64,000 nt of DNA from Lingula anatina (Eukaryota > Brachiopoda > Lingulata > Lingulida > Lingulidae), in the NCBI RefSeq assembly GCF_001039355.2, contig NW_019775436.1, forward strand, positions 161,617-225,616. The letters run 5' to 3'. Positions within the stretch are counted from its first letter, which is position 1; each line of letters begins with the position of its first letter. Position numbers and translations under genes: made by a program. Shown piece by piece: positions 40,801 through 55,800 of this stretch. A model generated the notes under the pieces. That model was not told the origin of the DNA. It ran no database searches and saw nothing but the letters and a program-made list of their open reading frames with translations.

Positions 40801-43800
40801 GTTTGTACAGAGAGACAACTCCTTTCTTTACCAATTTTGAACTCAATTACTTCAGCTAACAATGATTTTATACATAATTCTCTGACTTGAAATATAACAG
40901 AAAACAGCCTACCATTCAATCCACTTCTGTCTCTCCTCTGCCGTCCGACAGGAGTAGTATTTTGTCCCGTTACTGGTGGACACCTGAAAACAGTGGTCTT
41001 GTCCCAGGATACTGCTGTGGAGTGGCTTGATCTGGATGTCTGGCGCGCTCAGGTCCACAGAGTGCATGCTGGACAGGGGGTGAAGCAAAGACTCATGGGA
41101 CCTCGAGGTGCGCAGACGACTGTTGATTAGATTTCTGAAAGATGGACAAAAATGTGTGATTATACAGAAACAATTTTGTTTGAATTTTGGTGATGATTGA
41201 AATATAGGAAACTGCAACTGCAATGTATATTTTGACTGAAAATAAATAGTTTTATACTGTTTTTAATGATGTTACTAATTTTCTTGCTATTTATTCATCA
41301 CTACTCTTACTAAGATGTATCTTTATTGTATTTTTTCTTTTTTTCGCCTGTAAAAATCAGACAGGAAATTATCCATGCTTTACAATAATACTTTCCCAAC
41401 CACGTTCCACATCACCACCATATTGACATGAGAGAAGTAATCACGCCATTCAGACAATAACAATACAAACTTAGACCAGCTGGAATTAACATGTATACCA
41501 ATAAAACCATGCACACACGTAATATGTCCTGGTTAGTAGAATACTGTATACACTTTTCAGACAGCAGCACAGAAATACCACGAATTACAAATCACATGAC
41601 TTAGGAATGCGATTTCATGGATCACTTAAAATATTTAGTCTCCTCCACCAGAGGCTTCAGTCATAATCTTATTCACATCTGCCCATAGTTCAGATCTTAA
41701 ATATACATCAGGGGTATCATACCTAGGTAACCCACAGTTATTTCCACCTATCAGTTCATTTGAATGAATCTTAAAGTTCTTTAAAATACTTCTCTGTTTG
41801 AATTGTGAACTTATTGAACATATAATATTTCCTAATCACAAGACACTTCTTAGTTTATACAGTTAAAACTAACACGACAACTCAAGCTCATTTTTCCAAT
41901 GATCAACTGATAAATAAATGTCATTTCATTGGGTAGCAATTTGCCAAAGTAAGTAGCTTAAACATCAGTAAATGCTACACAAAGTCAACACTTTACAGAG
42001 ACTTGCACTTTCCTCTTCCCCAATATCTCCATTCTAACTGGCAGTTACAGTATATATCCACCTTATAAACATTACCTGGGAAGATATTTTTACACTTACT
42101 GTTATGACCATACACATTCATACTTACTGTTTTTACCAAGGTTAATACCAATGATAATCATTATAATACTAATGATAATTTATATATCAGGATCTTCCAG
42201 AAGAAATTGTTGCCACTTACTCCATCAGTCTGGCATCATATTCACGATAAATCTCTATCATACTCTTCATCTTCAGACCAATAAAACACACAACAACAAG
42301 TCAATTTAATGGCGCCATCCACCAAGGCATTCTTTGTACTTGTCTTCTGTCGTCGCCGTTGTACTATGTGTGGCCTGCTGTTACACGGCACAAGTTTTTG
42401 ATTTCTCTCGTGACAATAATCATGACAAGATGCTCAATATATGCCAAAGATTTTCATTCCAATTAAAATATATGATAATTCCTATGCAGCAGCTGTAGCT
42501 TTTTTTCGCAAAGCCACAGACACTGATCTTCTTCAGCACGTCATGGCTGTTTAATTTAGAAACTTTTTTAGGCAGAGAAAAAGTTCATTCGGAACTGTTC
42601 AATCTTCCTCTGTCCACCTCATCTGCAGCCGATGCTTGTTGGACACTTACAACTGACCAGCTGTTTGAGAGCGGTTGATTTTAGCCAGCTTGGTCATAAG
42701 TCATAAACTCTTTATCAGAATCATCTGACCGATTATAACAGCCGATTCTATAACCAACTAACTTTAACACATGGCAGTTAACTAACTGTGAAAGTCACAA
42801 AGCGGTCAGAGCCTTTAATTAGGCGTAATCAATTTTGACCCACTCATAACTTTCCATTTCAATAATCACTGAACCAACTGGCCTACCTGATAAACTCCAT
42901 TCCTGCTGGTGCTCTCTTCTCACACCAACTAACTCCCCAAAAATGTCACATGGAAAAACTGCAACCTACACTTGACAACAGTATATCACCAGCCACCACA
43001 TGTCCCTGCCCCAGAATTAAGTGGCTGGGCTATATTTCAGCCACACACTAACAAAATCATGCCACTAGAGTTAATTGAAAACAGACCTAATTCCCACTAG
43101 TGTAACCCTACCTCATGTTATTAGATTGCCGGGTGGAGTGAGTCACAAGCTCTGGTCACTCCTATAGCAGCAGCCAACAGTTATCCTAGTCCTTGTTACA
43201 GTGAGTCATTGTTTTAACAATATCCATGGCAGTAGCCAACAATAATTTTGATACTGCAGTGTTCTCTTGTCTGAGTGAGTCAATGCTGCTGTATATATCT
43301 CTGGCTGCAGCAGTTTGTAACTGTCATTGGGGTTGTAACATAGTCGCTGAGGTTGTAACAGTGACAAAGCAATTCACTGGTTCTGTTTATACATTTTAAC
43401 AATCAAATTGCAAAGAAAGTTTCCAAGGCATTCAAAAAGAAATATCTTTTGAATATTGCACAATAAAGAAAATTAAAAATGCAAAAACCCTCAGGTTTTT
43501 AGTGTTATCACAAAGCTGATCATATGAAAAAATGTTCTGACAGTTCTTTCTACAGCTGTTGAAGACATCGCAGCCAAGCATCCCCACACAATAAAATGTA
43601 CTCAGACAAGATAGAAGTGATGAAAGCAATATTGTCATCCTATTGTGCTTTAACTATCTAGATACACAGAACTATTGGAAATCCCACGTTATCTTCTTAA
43701 CAGTGGTAATCTCAACTTCGGACCACACCTTTCTCAATTTGATGAGTTAAGTCTAGATCACAATCCTGGTATTGTTATGCCCCATCTCTTATTTCTAACC

Positions 43801-46800
43801 ATAATGTTGATGTATTTCGTCTAAGGGAAACTGAGAGATATGTGAAAAAGGAATAAACAGGGATATCTGGAACTGCCTCATGTAAAAACAGAGATAGAAA
43901 TTATACTGAAAACTGGCATTCCATTGCAGGTTTTAAATCAAGAATGAATGAAAAACACATATCATTCAGAATTGTTTATAAATTTATGTCTACATAGAGG
44001 AGCCATTCTTTATGTTTTATTCATCTTCAAAAACGATTTGCAATCCTCACCCCAATCCTCACCCTGACTGCAGCTCATCATTGCAATAACTGGTCTCTAG
44101 AGGTGACATAATCACAAGCAGTGCAAAAAAATATTGGTTTCTTCAAATGTTTGAAGGGGCATTAATGTCTCAAGCCATCTGACCCCCCCTGGTTCTAAGC
44201 AGATTATTAACAGGGTGGTGACAAAACTGGCCAAGAAATGACCAGCTAAATGACACACAGGGACTGGCACCTGAAATTACAGCACTGATCACACCATCTG
44301 TTCACTTCAGCTCTGATATAATTTGATCAACTCTGAATTACTGTTGATCTCCACTCACTGTTGCAGATGGCGCTGTACAAAAGCCAGTGAGGTAATAGCT
44401 GCAGGTGAGAGAAGGGGGTCCTACAGCACGCTTTCTTAAGGTGTACCCTTGTAGCATGTGCAGGTATGATAAAATAATCTGTCCAATTTAGTTTTAGAAC
44501 TTAGGTCTTTAATGAAGAATATTTTCCTAAAAATAAACTGAATAAATAAATAAATATATTAAAAAAGGATGAAGTTAAGTAGTACATTTTAAAATAGTGC
44601 CATCTTTACATTTAAAATGATATATTTCATTTTTAATCAATTTTTTAAAACAAAGTCAGCTGTCACTTTTAGGCTTATGTCTTTTATGAATATTCAATTC
44701 CTCTCTTTTTATCTCTCTCATGAAATCAATTGTATTAAGTCACCAAACTTTTCACATCACGAAATGTCAAATAATTACAAGAAGGGCAATTTTACTAGGA
44801 AACATTTTGATGTGGTCACAAACTAACCACCTCTGGTCAGCTGTTACTACAATACTGTTATCACGACATTACATTACATTACATTGCGTTACAACTTCCA
44901 CAATTTACCTGAGCCAGGAAAGGAAATATCTACTTAATCTATTGGAACACAACACGCGTTTGATCATCACACGACTTCTTTTCAGCTGCAAACATAACAT
45001 GCTGTAAGCTGTTTTTTTAACCAAGCTTGAAAAGAAAAGATCAATTTATTGGGATGTGTCACCGACTGGTAAACCACATTACATGTGTCATTAGTTCTAA
45101 ATATTATCACACCTGTGCATCTGCTAGATCATCATCAGACAGGTAAAACATCAAATTAATCCACAAAGACATGACAAGTACAGTGATCCATTATCCCCAC
45201 TAATGAAACTGCTAGACATTGCCAGGAAAAGGATGAATGCCCAAAACCAAACAACTTATGAAGAATACATATAATCAAGGAGATAACATGTCTATCATAA
45301 TGATAATAATAACAAGAAAATATATGAATCTAATAACATAAATCATGGATAGTCCTGAATTCAGAGATTCATAATACTGATGTGACATGCTCTGGCCCAC
45401 TTATTTTTTTTTTTTTGCCAGAATTTGAATTTATTTTGACTTAAATTCTGACTCAAAAACACAAAATATATAAATAACAATACATTGAAAAATTCACTGG
45501 GTTCCTTGGACTTTCTTTTATCTCCCTATATCCTGTGGAAAAAATGCTAGTCGCTCAATGACGATGGAATATCCTCTTGTCAACTTATAATTATTTTTTC
45601 AATCTTTTTCCCCATCACAGAATATTTTCATACAAAAACTTGGGAAATTACCAGAATAAGCATTACATGAATATGTTATAGATCAGCCACTGTAGTAAAT
45701 TCCAGGTAATTCCCAAAATAAATGAACCTTTTTACCTTTAATCCCTGGTCTCTCCTTTTTCCAGAAAACCATCTTCTGACAAACTCTTAAAATTCATCTC
45801 TCTTCCCTCTCTCTCCTATAGAATAATGACTTAAAAAACTCTACACTATAGAAAGCAACATACCAACTCCCTGCAATTCAAGGCAATGGACTACTGACTA
45901 ATTACTGGGGAGGCATTTAGATCCTATTCTCTTGGTAAAATGAAATTATTTTCCTCGGGTGCTTATCTTTGCGCATCCTACGGAGACCTCATCCATCACT
46001 TGAGACTGCTCCATCACTTGAGACTACAGGGCTGTAAATCTCCATTTATTGATGACCTTCCTTTTAGTGCTTATGCTTGAAAAATGTTCAGATAAACCTA
46101 AATCCAAGTTTTCTCTAAATGAAAAACTGGACTTGATGTAAATTGTACTAAATGGGAAAAAAATCACAACTATACCGTACTTTAAGCTATAGTATTATGA
46201 AAATCACTTTATGAACGTGTTTTGTGTGAAGATTTTTAAGTTAAATTTCCATAATAACATAATAATTGCCAATGAGAATCCTTGTTGTTTCAGTGATACC
46301 CCAGTCAATCATTACACAAGAGAATAACCACATCTGTAACTCCTCTTGTCTTTTACTTGTGTTCTAAAATACGATAATTACTCACTGATTTCCAACACTT
46401 CATTTATGCCAGCGATAACCTTAGGAAATCACAAATCCATACTTTAGAACGAATAATTTCTTTACCTTTCTCAAATTTGACATCAGATTGTGTGTGATGG
46501 AATACTTCCGATTGCACGAGTAGAGTTAAACATAAGCAGGATTTCTGTTATTCTGATTTTCCTAATTCATCCTTGCATTTACTTTAACTGCCACTACACT
46601 GATCACCTTGCACATAATCTTCTTATTCCAGAATTGTGAGACAAAGAATTAAGATAACTTAAAACTCATACACCAGTTCAAAATGCCCAGCCTTCCTTGT
46701 GAGATAAAGACTAGCAGTGAGAGGTCAAAGTATTGTCATAATTTCCAATTCAGAACATTGAAGTATCAAACATAACTAATGTTGAAATCAAAATTATGAG

Positions 46801-49800
46801 GTAAATCTCTTTTGTCATTTTGACTAACCACAGAATTAAGAAACAAAGACATGACCATCTGTTAGAAAGATGCAATCAGATTATGCATAATTTGCTTAGT
46901 TTACTCCATTGAATCTTATTACTGTAAAGCAGAAAAGCAATTGTTCCACTTTTAACTTTACCAGGAATATTCACCATTTCATGACAGATTCTGAAGTGCA
47001 ACAATTTCTCTCTGTATATGTCATATCTCTGAACATTTTGAAGAGGCAAACACAGAGTACAGTTATCACATAATGGACTTTTACTGTAAGCAGGTGACAG
47101 CTGTCATCCCTCAGGGAAAGTTGTTCACATTCCCTGGAGATTCGCCTTTAAAAAAATGACAGCATGACTCAGCAACTTATGAGACAAGTTCTGCATTGAT
47201 GAAAAAAAATACTTCTTGTTAAGTAAGATTAGAAAAACAAACTTCAACCAAAAGTTAAATTTTTCATCATAGGACATCAATTCTTGAGCAAAGCAAGACT
47301 GTTTTTTTTTTTCATCTTAGCCTATATTTCCAAGAAAAAAATTCCTTAGAAAGCTCTATTGTCTGAGGCCATCACTACAAAAACATTGAGCCCCAATCTT
47401 GTCATTCCCAAGTGTCATTGTGTTCCTCAAATGATATTTTCTATATAATAGCAGTGAAGTTGTTGCACTTAAATAGATTATATGGCTTTTCAGGATAAAA
47501 AATCAAATAATGTGATACGGTAAAAACTTGAAAATTTTGTCACTTAGAAACATATTAATATTATTATAAAATATGTGAATCTTACGTACTTTACAAAATT
47601 ATCAAGACGCCAATTTTCAAGTATGACAAAATTCTCTTAGCAAAAAAGTTGCATCGGCAAAGACTCATATTACAACAAAATTTCTGAAACTGACTATATT
47701 TTCAAGGTTTTACTGTAGTGAACTACTACCAATTAACACAAAAAGGTGAGTACTTGCTTAATTGACATTTTCTTCACATATAACCAACAAATGACTTCTA
47801 CTCTAAGACACAATGAACACATCAATTTGCAATAAATTGAAGTAAAAGGATCCATCCATGCTGCCCTTTCACGTTCCAGTAATTGTATTACATGAGATGA
47901 TGCATGCTATTCACCTGATTGAGGTAAGTGCTCTTGATTGCTTGTTGATAAAAACTGAATTAATTTTTATAACAGCAATTATTTTCTTTTTTTAATGGAT
48001 AGGGAAGGATAATTTGAACCACGCCTTCCCTGGCTTCCGTTAACATCACTTAAAATGTTGTCGCACAGTCAATAAATTCATTATGTTTAGAGCTGATATC
48101 ACATTGGAAGAAACATTCTTTATACCTAGTACTACTGGGGTATCCACTGACTCTACTATCACAATTGAGATTAGGGAATTATTCAAAATATATACCAGCA
48201 GACATCATCCACCAATCACAGACTAAGTTTCAAAGAGGCATCCTCTCTCTGATTGGCTACCTTCTCCAAAAATCTTTCATTTGATGCCATAATGGCCGGG
48301 TGCGGTTAATTTGTGATGGATCCAATAGTAATGAGCAATATCTCTCAGCTAAGGGAAGTAAACAGCTGCTCTCTTATGCCATTTGATCCCCTTTTGTACA
48401 CCTGATCTCTGACAGCGCTGATTGCTTTCAATGCTTTATCTATGCCCACCACCAAAGCGTACAAAATCGTCTGATTACTTCTCTCTTTGGTGGACTGAAT
48501 TAAGATAACCCACAAATGTGTTTGTATACACTACAAAGAAGTAAAATCATTGTACTTTGCACCACCTTTAGCTTTGAGTTAGTTCAGATATCTTGTTGAA
48601 AGCCTTTTTTAAACAGAATTTGAACATTTGGGTAGCTGATAGTTACAAACATCATGACAAGAATGTTGAAATATGCAGCCATCTTACATGCATACAAGTT
48701 CCCAATATTTGTGCTAAATGACTTTGAAGAAATGAAAATAAACAGTGTTCAAGCATTTCAGAAAGTTGTAGGAGTGAGGAATTAAATATGTATAAATAGT
48801 TATTATAATTGTACATAAATAGATGTAGCACAAAAGAGCACCTGAAACAAGTAATTATAAGACATTCATATAATACTTAACACAACATGAATCATATCGT
48901 ATATTATATCACATATAGCCTAATTAACCCCAGCATCACATACACCATAACAATGATCACCATGTGACAATACCTACCACATGTCAATCAATACAACATA
49001 TCAATATGGACAATACCAAGGAAATGCCAATCATGACATTGTTTAATACTATGAAAGCAAGCTATGAAAATATATCAACAAAAGGCACATGCTGAAGCTC
49101 AACAATTTCTGACAAGAAAAGCATAGAAGAGATCATGCTTGAAAATAAGTGCCAGGAGAAGTAGAGACAAAATACATGCACAAATTGGGCCCATTATTTC
49201 ATTTCATATGCTATCATATATTCATTAATTTTATCAAAATTATTGAAAAACACAAAATACCAGTGACTTGGTTCTTATTTTTAATTAACAAGATAAATGA
49301 AGATTATGTGTTTGTTTTTTATCTATGATTGCATTTACCTTGAGAAAAAGAGAAAGGACATTTTCTCTCACCAATTTGCTTTATAAATATAATATAGCAA
49401 TTTAATAAGCAGTGAGAGTTGTCACAACCTGTGCATGTTGTCAGCCTACATAAGAACTTAATTCATGCAGTAGAGAAGTCGGCACCCACCTTACTGGCGT
49501 GTTGGTGTCAACACCCATCTCCCCAATCTTGGGACGTCGTCTTCGCGTGAGGCGGCTGAGACTCATGCTTCGTCTCAACGTACTGACCAGTCTATTCTCT
49601 CTGCATTACAACAATAACAACAACACGGACGTCAACAGCATTTCATCTTCATTTGCTTTAAAAGTCACACCACTATACTGCTGTTGTCATTTCTTCCTCG
49701 CTTGTCCATGCATCACACACAAACACACAAAGATGAGTTTCACCAGAAGACCACAAACCCAACTGCAGACAAGTGTGTGGTTTCGTTAAAACAGCCAAGC

Positions 49801-52800
49801 ACTCTTTGCGTCAGTCTCACACATGCAGCTAACACGCTTCCTGTCTCCAGTGGGTATATTATTAGATCAGGGAGTTTCTTCAGATGCCCTCACCTCCATA
49901 GTTATTAAATCAGTGAATAAGTGAACCTCTATAGGTTGATAATGGAAAGCATTATCCAGGGGTGGTGTTATACAAAGCAAGGTTAGTGGTAAATGGCTCC
50001 CCCCCCCCTCTTACCCCTCTGGGCTGATGGCATGATCGAATTTCAAACGCAAAAGGGCTGTTAGTCAATTACACGAAGGCCAGCATAATGTAAGTTATAT
50101 CATAGAAACAGATCATAAGTGGTAGCTCATATTTCCACAGGTTAGAAGAGAATCAGTTTAGATGGTTTAATGAATTTTTTCCATATTTTATCTTTACTTA
50201 AAGTTTACACTAAAAGCCCACCAGGGTGGAAAAAACAAAGGTGTATTTTGGAATCAATACAATAGTATCATTTACCAGGTTCCCTTGAAACCCAACACCA
50301 GTGTGAAATTGTAAGCGGATATGGGTTAGTTCAAGGAATACAAAATTTCAAAGAAATTACCAACATAATCAGAGCATAAAACCTATCTGACTAAAAATAT
50401 TTACAATAATAAAGCAATTCTTCTATTCATTTGATTTAAAAATCAATTTTGGCTCAAAAAGTTGTCTGCCAAAAGTGTGAACTTGACAGGCCAACCTGCC
50501 ATGAAAAGTTGACAGGACGCAGTGACAGTTTGATCTTCAGAATAAAGTCTGCTAAAGAAGGAGCGCATAAAATGTCTAACACACTTTACGTGGACACAGT
50601 TTATGGTGCCAAAAAAATTTAAAGGGAGACAAAATCCCATTAAAAAAAAACCAAAATTGTTGAATGCAAAAACTTTTTTTACTCTGGTGAACTTTTATCT
50701 TCTTTCTTTCTTCATCTTTTTTCCTCTTGCTCTTTAGGCACAATACTATATGTTCATGCTCTGTACATTCATTTCTGACAAGCAGAGGAAAAAAAACTAA
50801 TCAAATTAGTACAGGTTGGTTGCAAATTTGGGGCCCCTATGTGGTAGTATAAACAAAACTAAACAAGACTATTTATCTTTCATTTTAACCTAAACTTACA
50901 TTAAAAAAAAAAATCAGTACCTTTTTTTGTTTTCTACTTTATTTTTTCATAATTCACCTTGTGGTTTTAGATTACCTAAGTAATAAAGGATGCAAATACT
51001 GCCAGGCTGCTTTATTAAAATAGCTTACATTTCCTGCCGTGATTAAAAGACACCTGAGACCAAGCTTTATTTTTGCATAAGCTCTAAGATTTTTTTTACA
51101 GTAGCGTGTTCAATAAACGTGCCTAAATCCCTGGAGCTGGATCAGGGGTTCCTAGAGAGCTAGCCATCAGGTGCAGACAGGTTGTTCAAAGTTCAAATGA
51201 ACAGAGAGTGCATCTGTTTGGATGACATTTTTCCACAGATAAATTCATGTCTGCACTTTCAGAATCCATTAGGTATTTCTGAAACATATTTTCCTATATT
51301 TCCAATACCTTTGGAAGTTTTTGAAAAATTATCACCAAACTGAAACTTTGCAACCCACCTGACAGAGATGCAATGACCATTTTGCTTAAAACAGAAATTA
51401 TCCAGAACATTTTTGTCCTTGAACTGGAGATTTCTTTCTATTTTCTAAATAAACTCACCCTGGTACACATCCAGGTAGCACTGATTACTTGAATAAACAG
51501 GTTAATAACATTTAGAGTGTAATTGTGGTTTACTAGGCATCAAAGGGGTGTGAAAGGTAAAAACAAAACTTTTGGGTTGGGGGTTGACGCACAAATGATA
51601 CAGGTTTATGGGGTTTTAATTAAAGGTTAACAGGTCACTGCTCGTTAAGACTTACCCGTTGACGTTTCCCATCATGAGAGTTAGTACTATTTTCTTCCTC
51701 CTATAGGCTAGTAAGCTTTTTTGCTCATGCTTGTCTGGTATTCCAACACTTCAGTCTTATTTTCTCATATCACCACAAATAGGGTTCTTATTAGCTTGTA
51801 TTAGGACCATTAAAAGAGCATGTTTCTTTTCTTCAAAGGTAAATAAGCAATTGAGTTTTCTAAGCTCATAAATTTAAAGTAATTGGAATTGGAGTGCAAA
51901 ATAAATTTGACTGATCCATGCCGAGCCAACTGATTCAATGATGAATTGTAAGATTTCTGTAAAAAAGTACAAGAGAAAGTAAAGAGGGTGAATCTCACAA
52001 AAGTCTATACAATTTTGGAAACAAGAAATCCACGAGAAATCTTCCAGACTGAATTTAGCACTTCCAAATTATTAATATATCTTTTATGATAGTAATAAGA
52101 AAAAAAAAACCAAATCAGACCAACATCTGAAGACTTGAAAAACCATGAAAACTAAATTTAAATTGAAATAACTGCTGATCCATCCCCTATTTTCCAGCCT
52201 CATTTGCAGATAACTTGCCACTGCATCAGGCCTGGCTGGCGACACCGGCCCCTATTAGCCACGGGATAGTGGCGACTGTGTTGGAAGACCAGACATCATG
52301 AAGCAGTATTATCAGCAGAAGAGCTTGATACTAAGGAGCCACATATTAGAATGTGAGAAAGGTTTATCAGTGGAAGACAGTGGGTGGAAAGTGCCACACA
52401 CCCCTGCTACTACAGACAAGACTTGCTAGCCATCCACCCTGCAACTTTTCATCTCGATGGCCTTGATATCAATCTGCTCAACCCGAAGGCAGCATTACAA
52501 ATGTTTCTGGACGTCTGATACAATTTTTGAGTTGCATTCCTCATAATGGGGCCATTGAAATGTCTGATACAATGTGTGGCAGACAGCAAGTCTTATCTCT
52601 TCTCTATCCTAGATGATGCTTTGTTACTGCACATCTCCCTAGCTCACTCCATGCCTTGTTTACTATGCAACCGGTGGTAGAAAAAACACAGCACAGCAAT
52701 ATACTGTAAAACACACTCTCATTCCAAGTGGTTTATTTCAAATCGTAAAAACCGTTAAACTTTGAAAATCGTTACGGAACTAGCAATGCTGCTGAATAAT

Positions 52801-55800
52801 CAAGCAAATGATGGTCACAGTTCAAAACAAAATATTCACCAATTTTTTATGACTGTTTAAATTAAGACTGGGGAAAAAAATGAATACTCACGATTCACTC
52901 CCATCCAATGCTCCAGGTGCTGTTCTTTTTCTGTCAAGTTTTGTGGCACTCTTGGTCCTCTTCAATGTCCCCTTAAGGGTCTTTTTGCTGAAGAAATTCT
53001 GTATGCTCTGGAGAGGAGAAAAATAATGGCCATTTAGCCCATAGTTGCAAATGATAATCATTTGTATCTTAGCTACTGGAGGGTTGCACTGATGCGTACC
53101 AACAACTATTACTCGGTGCAAAAATGTCCTTTATCATACTAAAACCTTTCTAACTGCACGGATAAACTTCTCTTTCAGTTATCCTTAAATATATGAATGT
53201 AAAATCATCTTTTTTATCCCAAGAATCACTTACACGTTCAATCCTATTCACCCGATTGAGAGTTAAGTTTGAAGTTTAATGCTGTAATTTGCATGTGTTT
53301 CATAAAGGTGCGATTCACATCATTTAAATTCAGTATCCTAATGTCCAAGAAATACTACATTGAATTTTGCCAGTTGACACAAAATAGGAGAAATAAGTGC
53401 TCAGTTTTACATGAATGCACTGAAAAGCTAATGAAATTGAAGAATGTTATCACAAGCTCAACATTATTTTTGTATTTATCATTTTACGCTGATAATTGTG
53501 TATATACCTCTAATGCATTTTACAAATGCATTCTGGAAAAGCTCTAATCCTAAAATTGAGACAAAAAGTCAACACAGAGAACAATATCAAAAGCTGAAAA
53601 ATTTAAAAACAAATAAACAGCATACCTTCACTGCCTAGCCCATGGATCGAACAATCTACAATGTCTACAAATAAGAGAATGCCAGAACTCTTGGAGTCCC
53701 TTCTCCTTCTTAAATACCTACAAAGTTTTAACGCACCACACCACAAGGTCCTTAAAATGAGATTTGGACAAGAAGCCACAGGCGTCAGGGGCACTAGCTC
53801 ACTTTTCATCCAATTAATGAAAAATCTTTGAACTTTCAGAAGAAACAACCAGTGGCCAGTGAGATTCACCAGTAGATGGCATAATGGCAGCTGATCAAGA
53901 AAAAACCCCTAAGCCAAGATCCACCTAGGAAGTGTCACTCCTCTTTGATCTTTGCAGATATTTCAGACATTTCAACAGAAGATGCTATAGTAATTGAGTT
54001 TTTACTGTAAAATTAAATAAACTTGATAATATGCTTCTTTGCCTTATCAACTAGAAATAAAATACTGCAGGAATGCTGGACTTCAAGAGCCAAGAGCATT
54101 CTGCAACCCCTGGGTGAACCACCTAGTGCACAAACAACCTTTGATCTGTCATGATCTTACAGATGGGGACAGCGCGCTGTGCCGAAGGTTCGCTGTGCCG
54201 AGGGTTCACTGTGCCGACAAAACCGGAAATTGGTCTAAAATCGGCTAAGTTTTTCAGGAGCCCCAAAATCAAAGGTTCGCTATGCCGATGGTTCGCTGTG
54301 CCGAAAGGGTCGCTGCGCCGAGGGTTCGCTGCGCCGAAAAAGTCGGCTACCCATCACCCATTGTGCTTGTTATGTAACGTGGCGAGCAGTGGCCTTTTTT
54401 GAAAATAAACGAGTTTTAAAAGTTCTCTTCTTCCATCCGTACCATTTGAATTTGTTAAAACTGCGCATTGAAGGTTTATCCTTATGGACATAAACATCTT
54501 AAATCGCTTTAAATAATCAGTTCTGTAAGTTAATTTATTAATTATTTTTGGCACTATGGGTGTCACCCACATTTAGGAAATTACTGACAAGAAAACATTC
54601 TCTAATTATTTTTGGCGAACTTGTAGTTATTGGGTGTGTGTAAAATTAACATCTTTTTAAAAACAATCGGCATAGCGAACCCTCGGTATAGCGAACCTTC
54701 GGCTCAGCGAACCCTCGGCATAACGAACCTTCGGCATAGCGAACCCTCGGCACAGTGAACCTTCGGCATAGCGAACCTTCGGCATAGCGAAGCGCACCCT
54801 TACAGATAACCAACAAGGAAGATCCAGCGGGCAATTTGCAAACGTCAAATATCTCCAATTCCACCTAAACTTAAAACGATAAAATGATAAAAATTAAAGC
54901 CCCTTAAACAAGAAGTACTACATCCAAATTCTATCAAAACAGAAAGACAACACTGGTGGAATGCAGGACTTAGGATGATGTTTTAGATCAAGCAAGCAGG
55001 CAGGCAGTATCTTACATCTTGGGCAGGCCTTCTTTGATCCTGCCACTACAGAGGGCACCAAAGGCTGACAGCACCTCTGATCTCAGTCAGGCAGCTGGTA
55101 GTAACCCAGGGTGCACCTGCCCCTTTGGTCTTATCATACATAGAATACTACTGCCCCTTTACTGGCATCAACTCCCTATGTGAACTTGCACCACAAATTA
55201 CTCTGGCTTGGATCCAAGGTATCACATCCAACTTTTACAAAGGGAAAATATTTAAAACCAAAAAGAAAAGAAAGTTCATAGATGAGACCAGGGGAGGAGC
55301 TCGACTAGTTAAAAGTTAGTGACTAATAGTTTGTTTTCCTCCATCTCTTTTTCTTCTATGACTTCTTAACTGCCACAAATTGATTTCAGATTACTTTACA
55401 AAGCCTAGATGGTATGGTTACCTTAATGCATCATAATTCTAATTCTACCTTGGCTCCCTAACCAGATTGTGAAACACTTACTTGTGAAGGCAGCCTATAA
55501 AATCTAATGCAATATTAAAGATGGATCCTTTATAGTCTGACAATTACAGCAGCCTTGACTGTTCCTTTTATCAAGGTACATTGTCCTAGGACTTTGATAC
55601 CAGACTAAAATCCATGCTTCATCAGTTTCCATGAATTGCTAGCTGTCAGAGTTATACTGAAAATAACACACTGTACTCAAATGCCTTTTGTGGTCAATCC
55701 AGGTATTTGATTTTTTTCTGACAATGTGCATGAAAGAGCCTCCTCTCATCATTGATGTTCACCTTGTTGCTTAACTCAGTCATCAATGAAAAAAAAACCT

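Noticed and set aside
54646-54864. Open frames with repeated RYAEGSLCR-type peptide
   Set aside because: Two reading frames translate the same 16-bp transposon array; no start context or partner exons.
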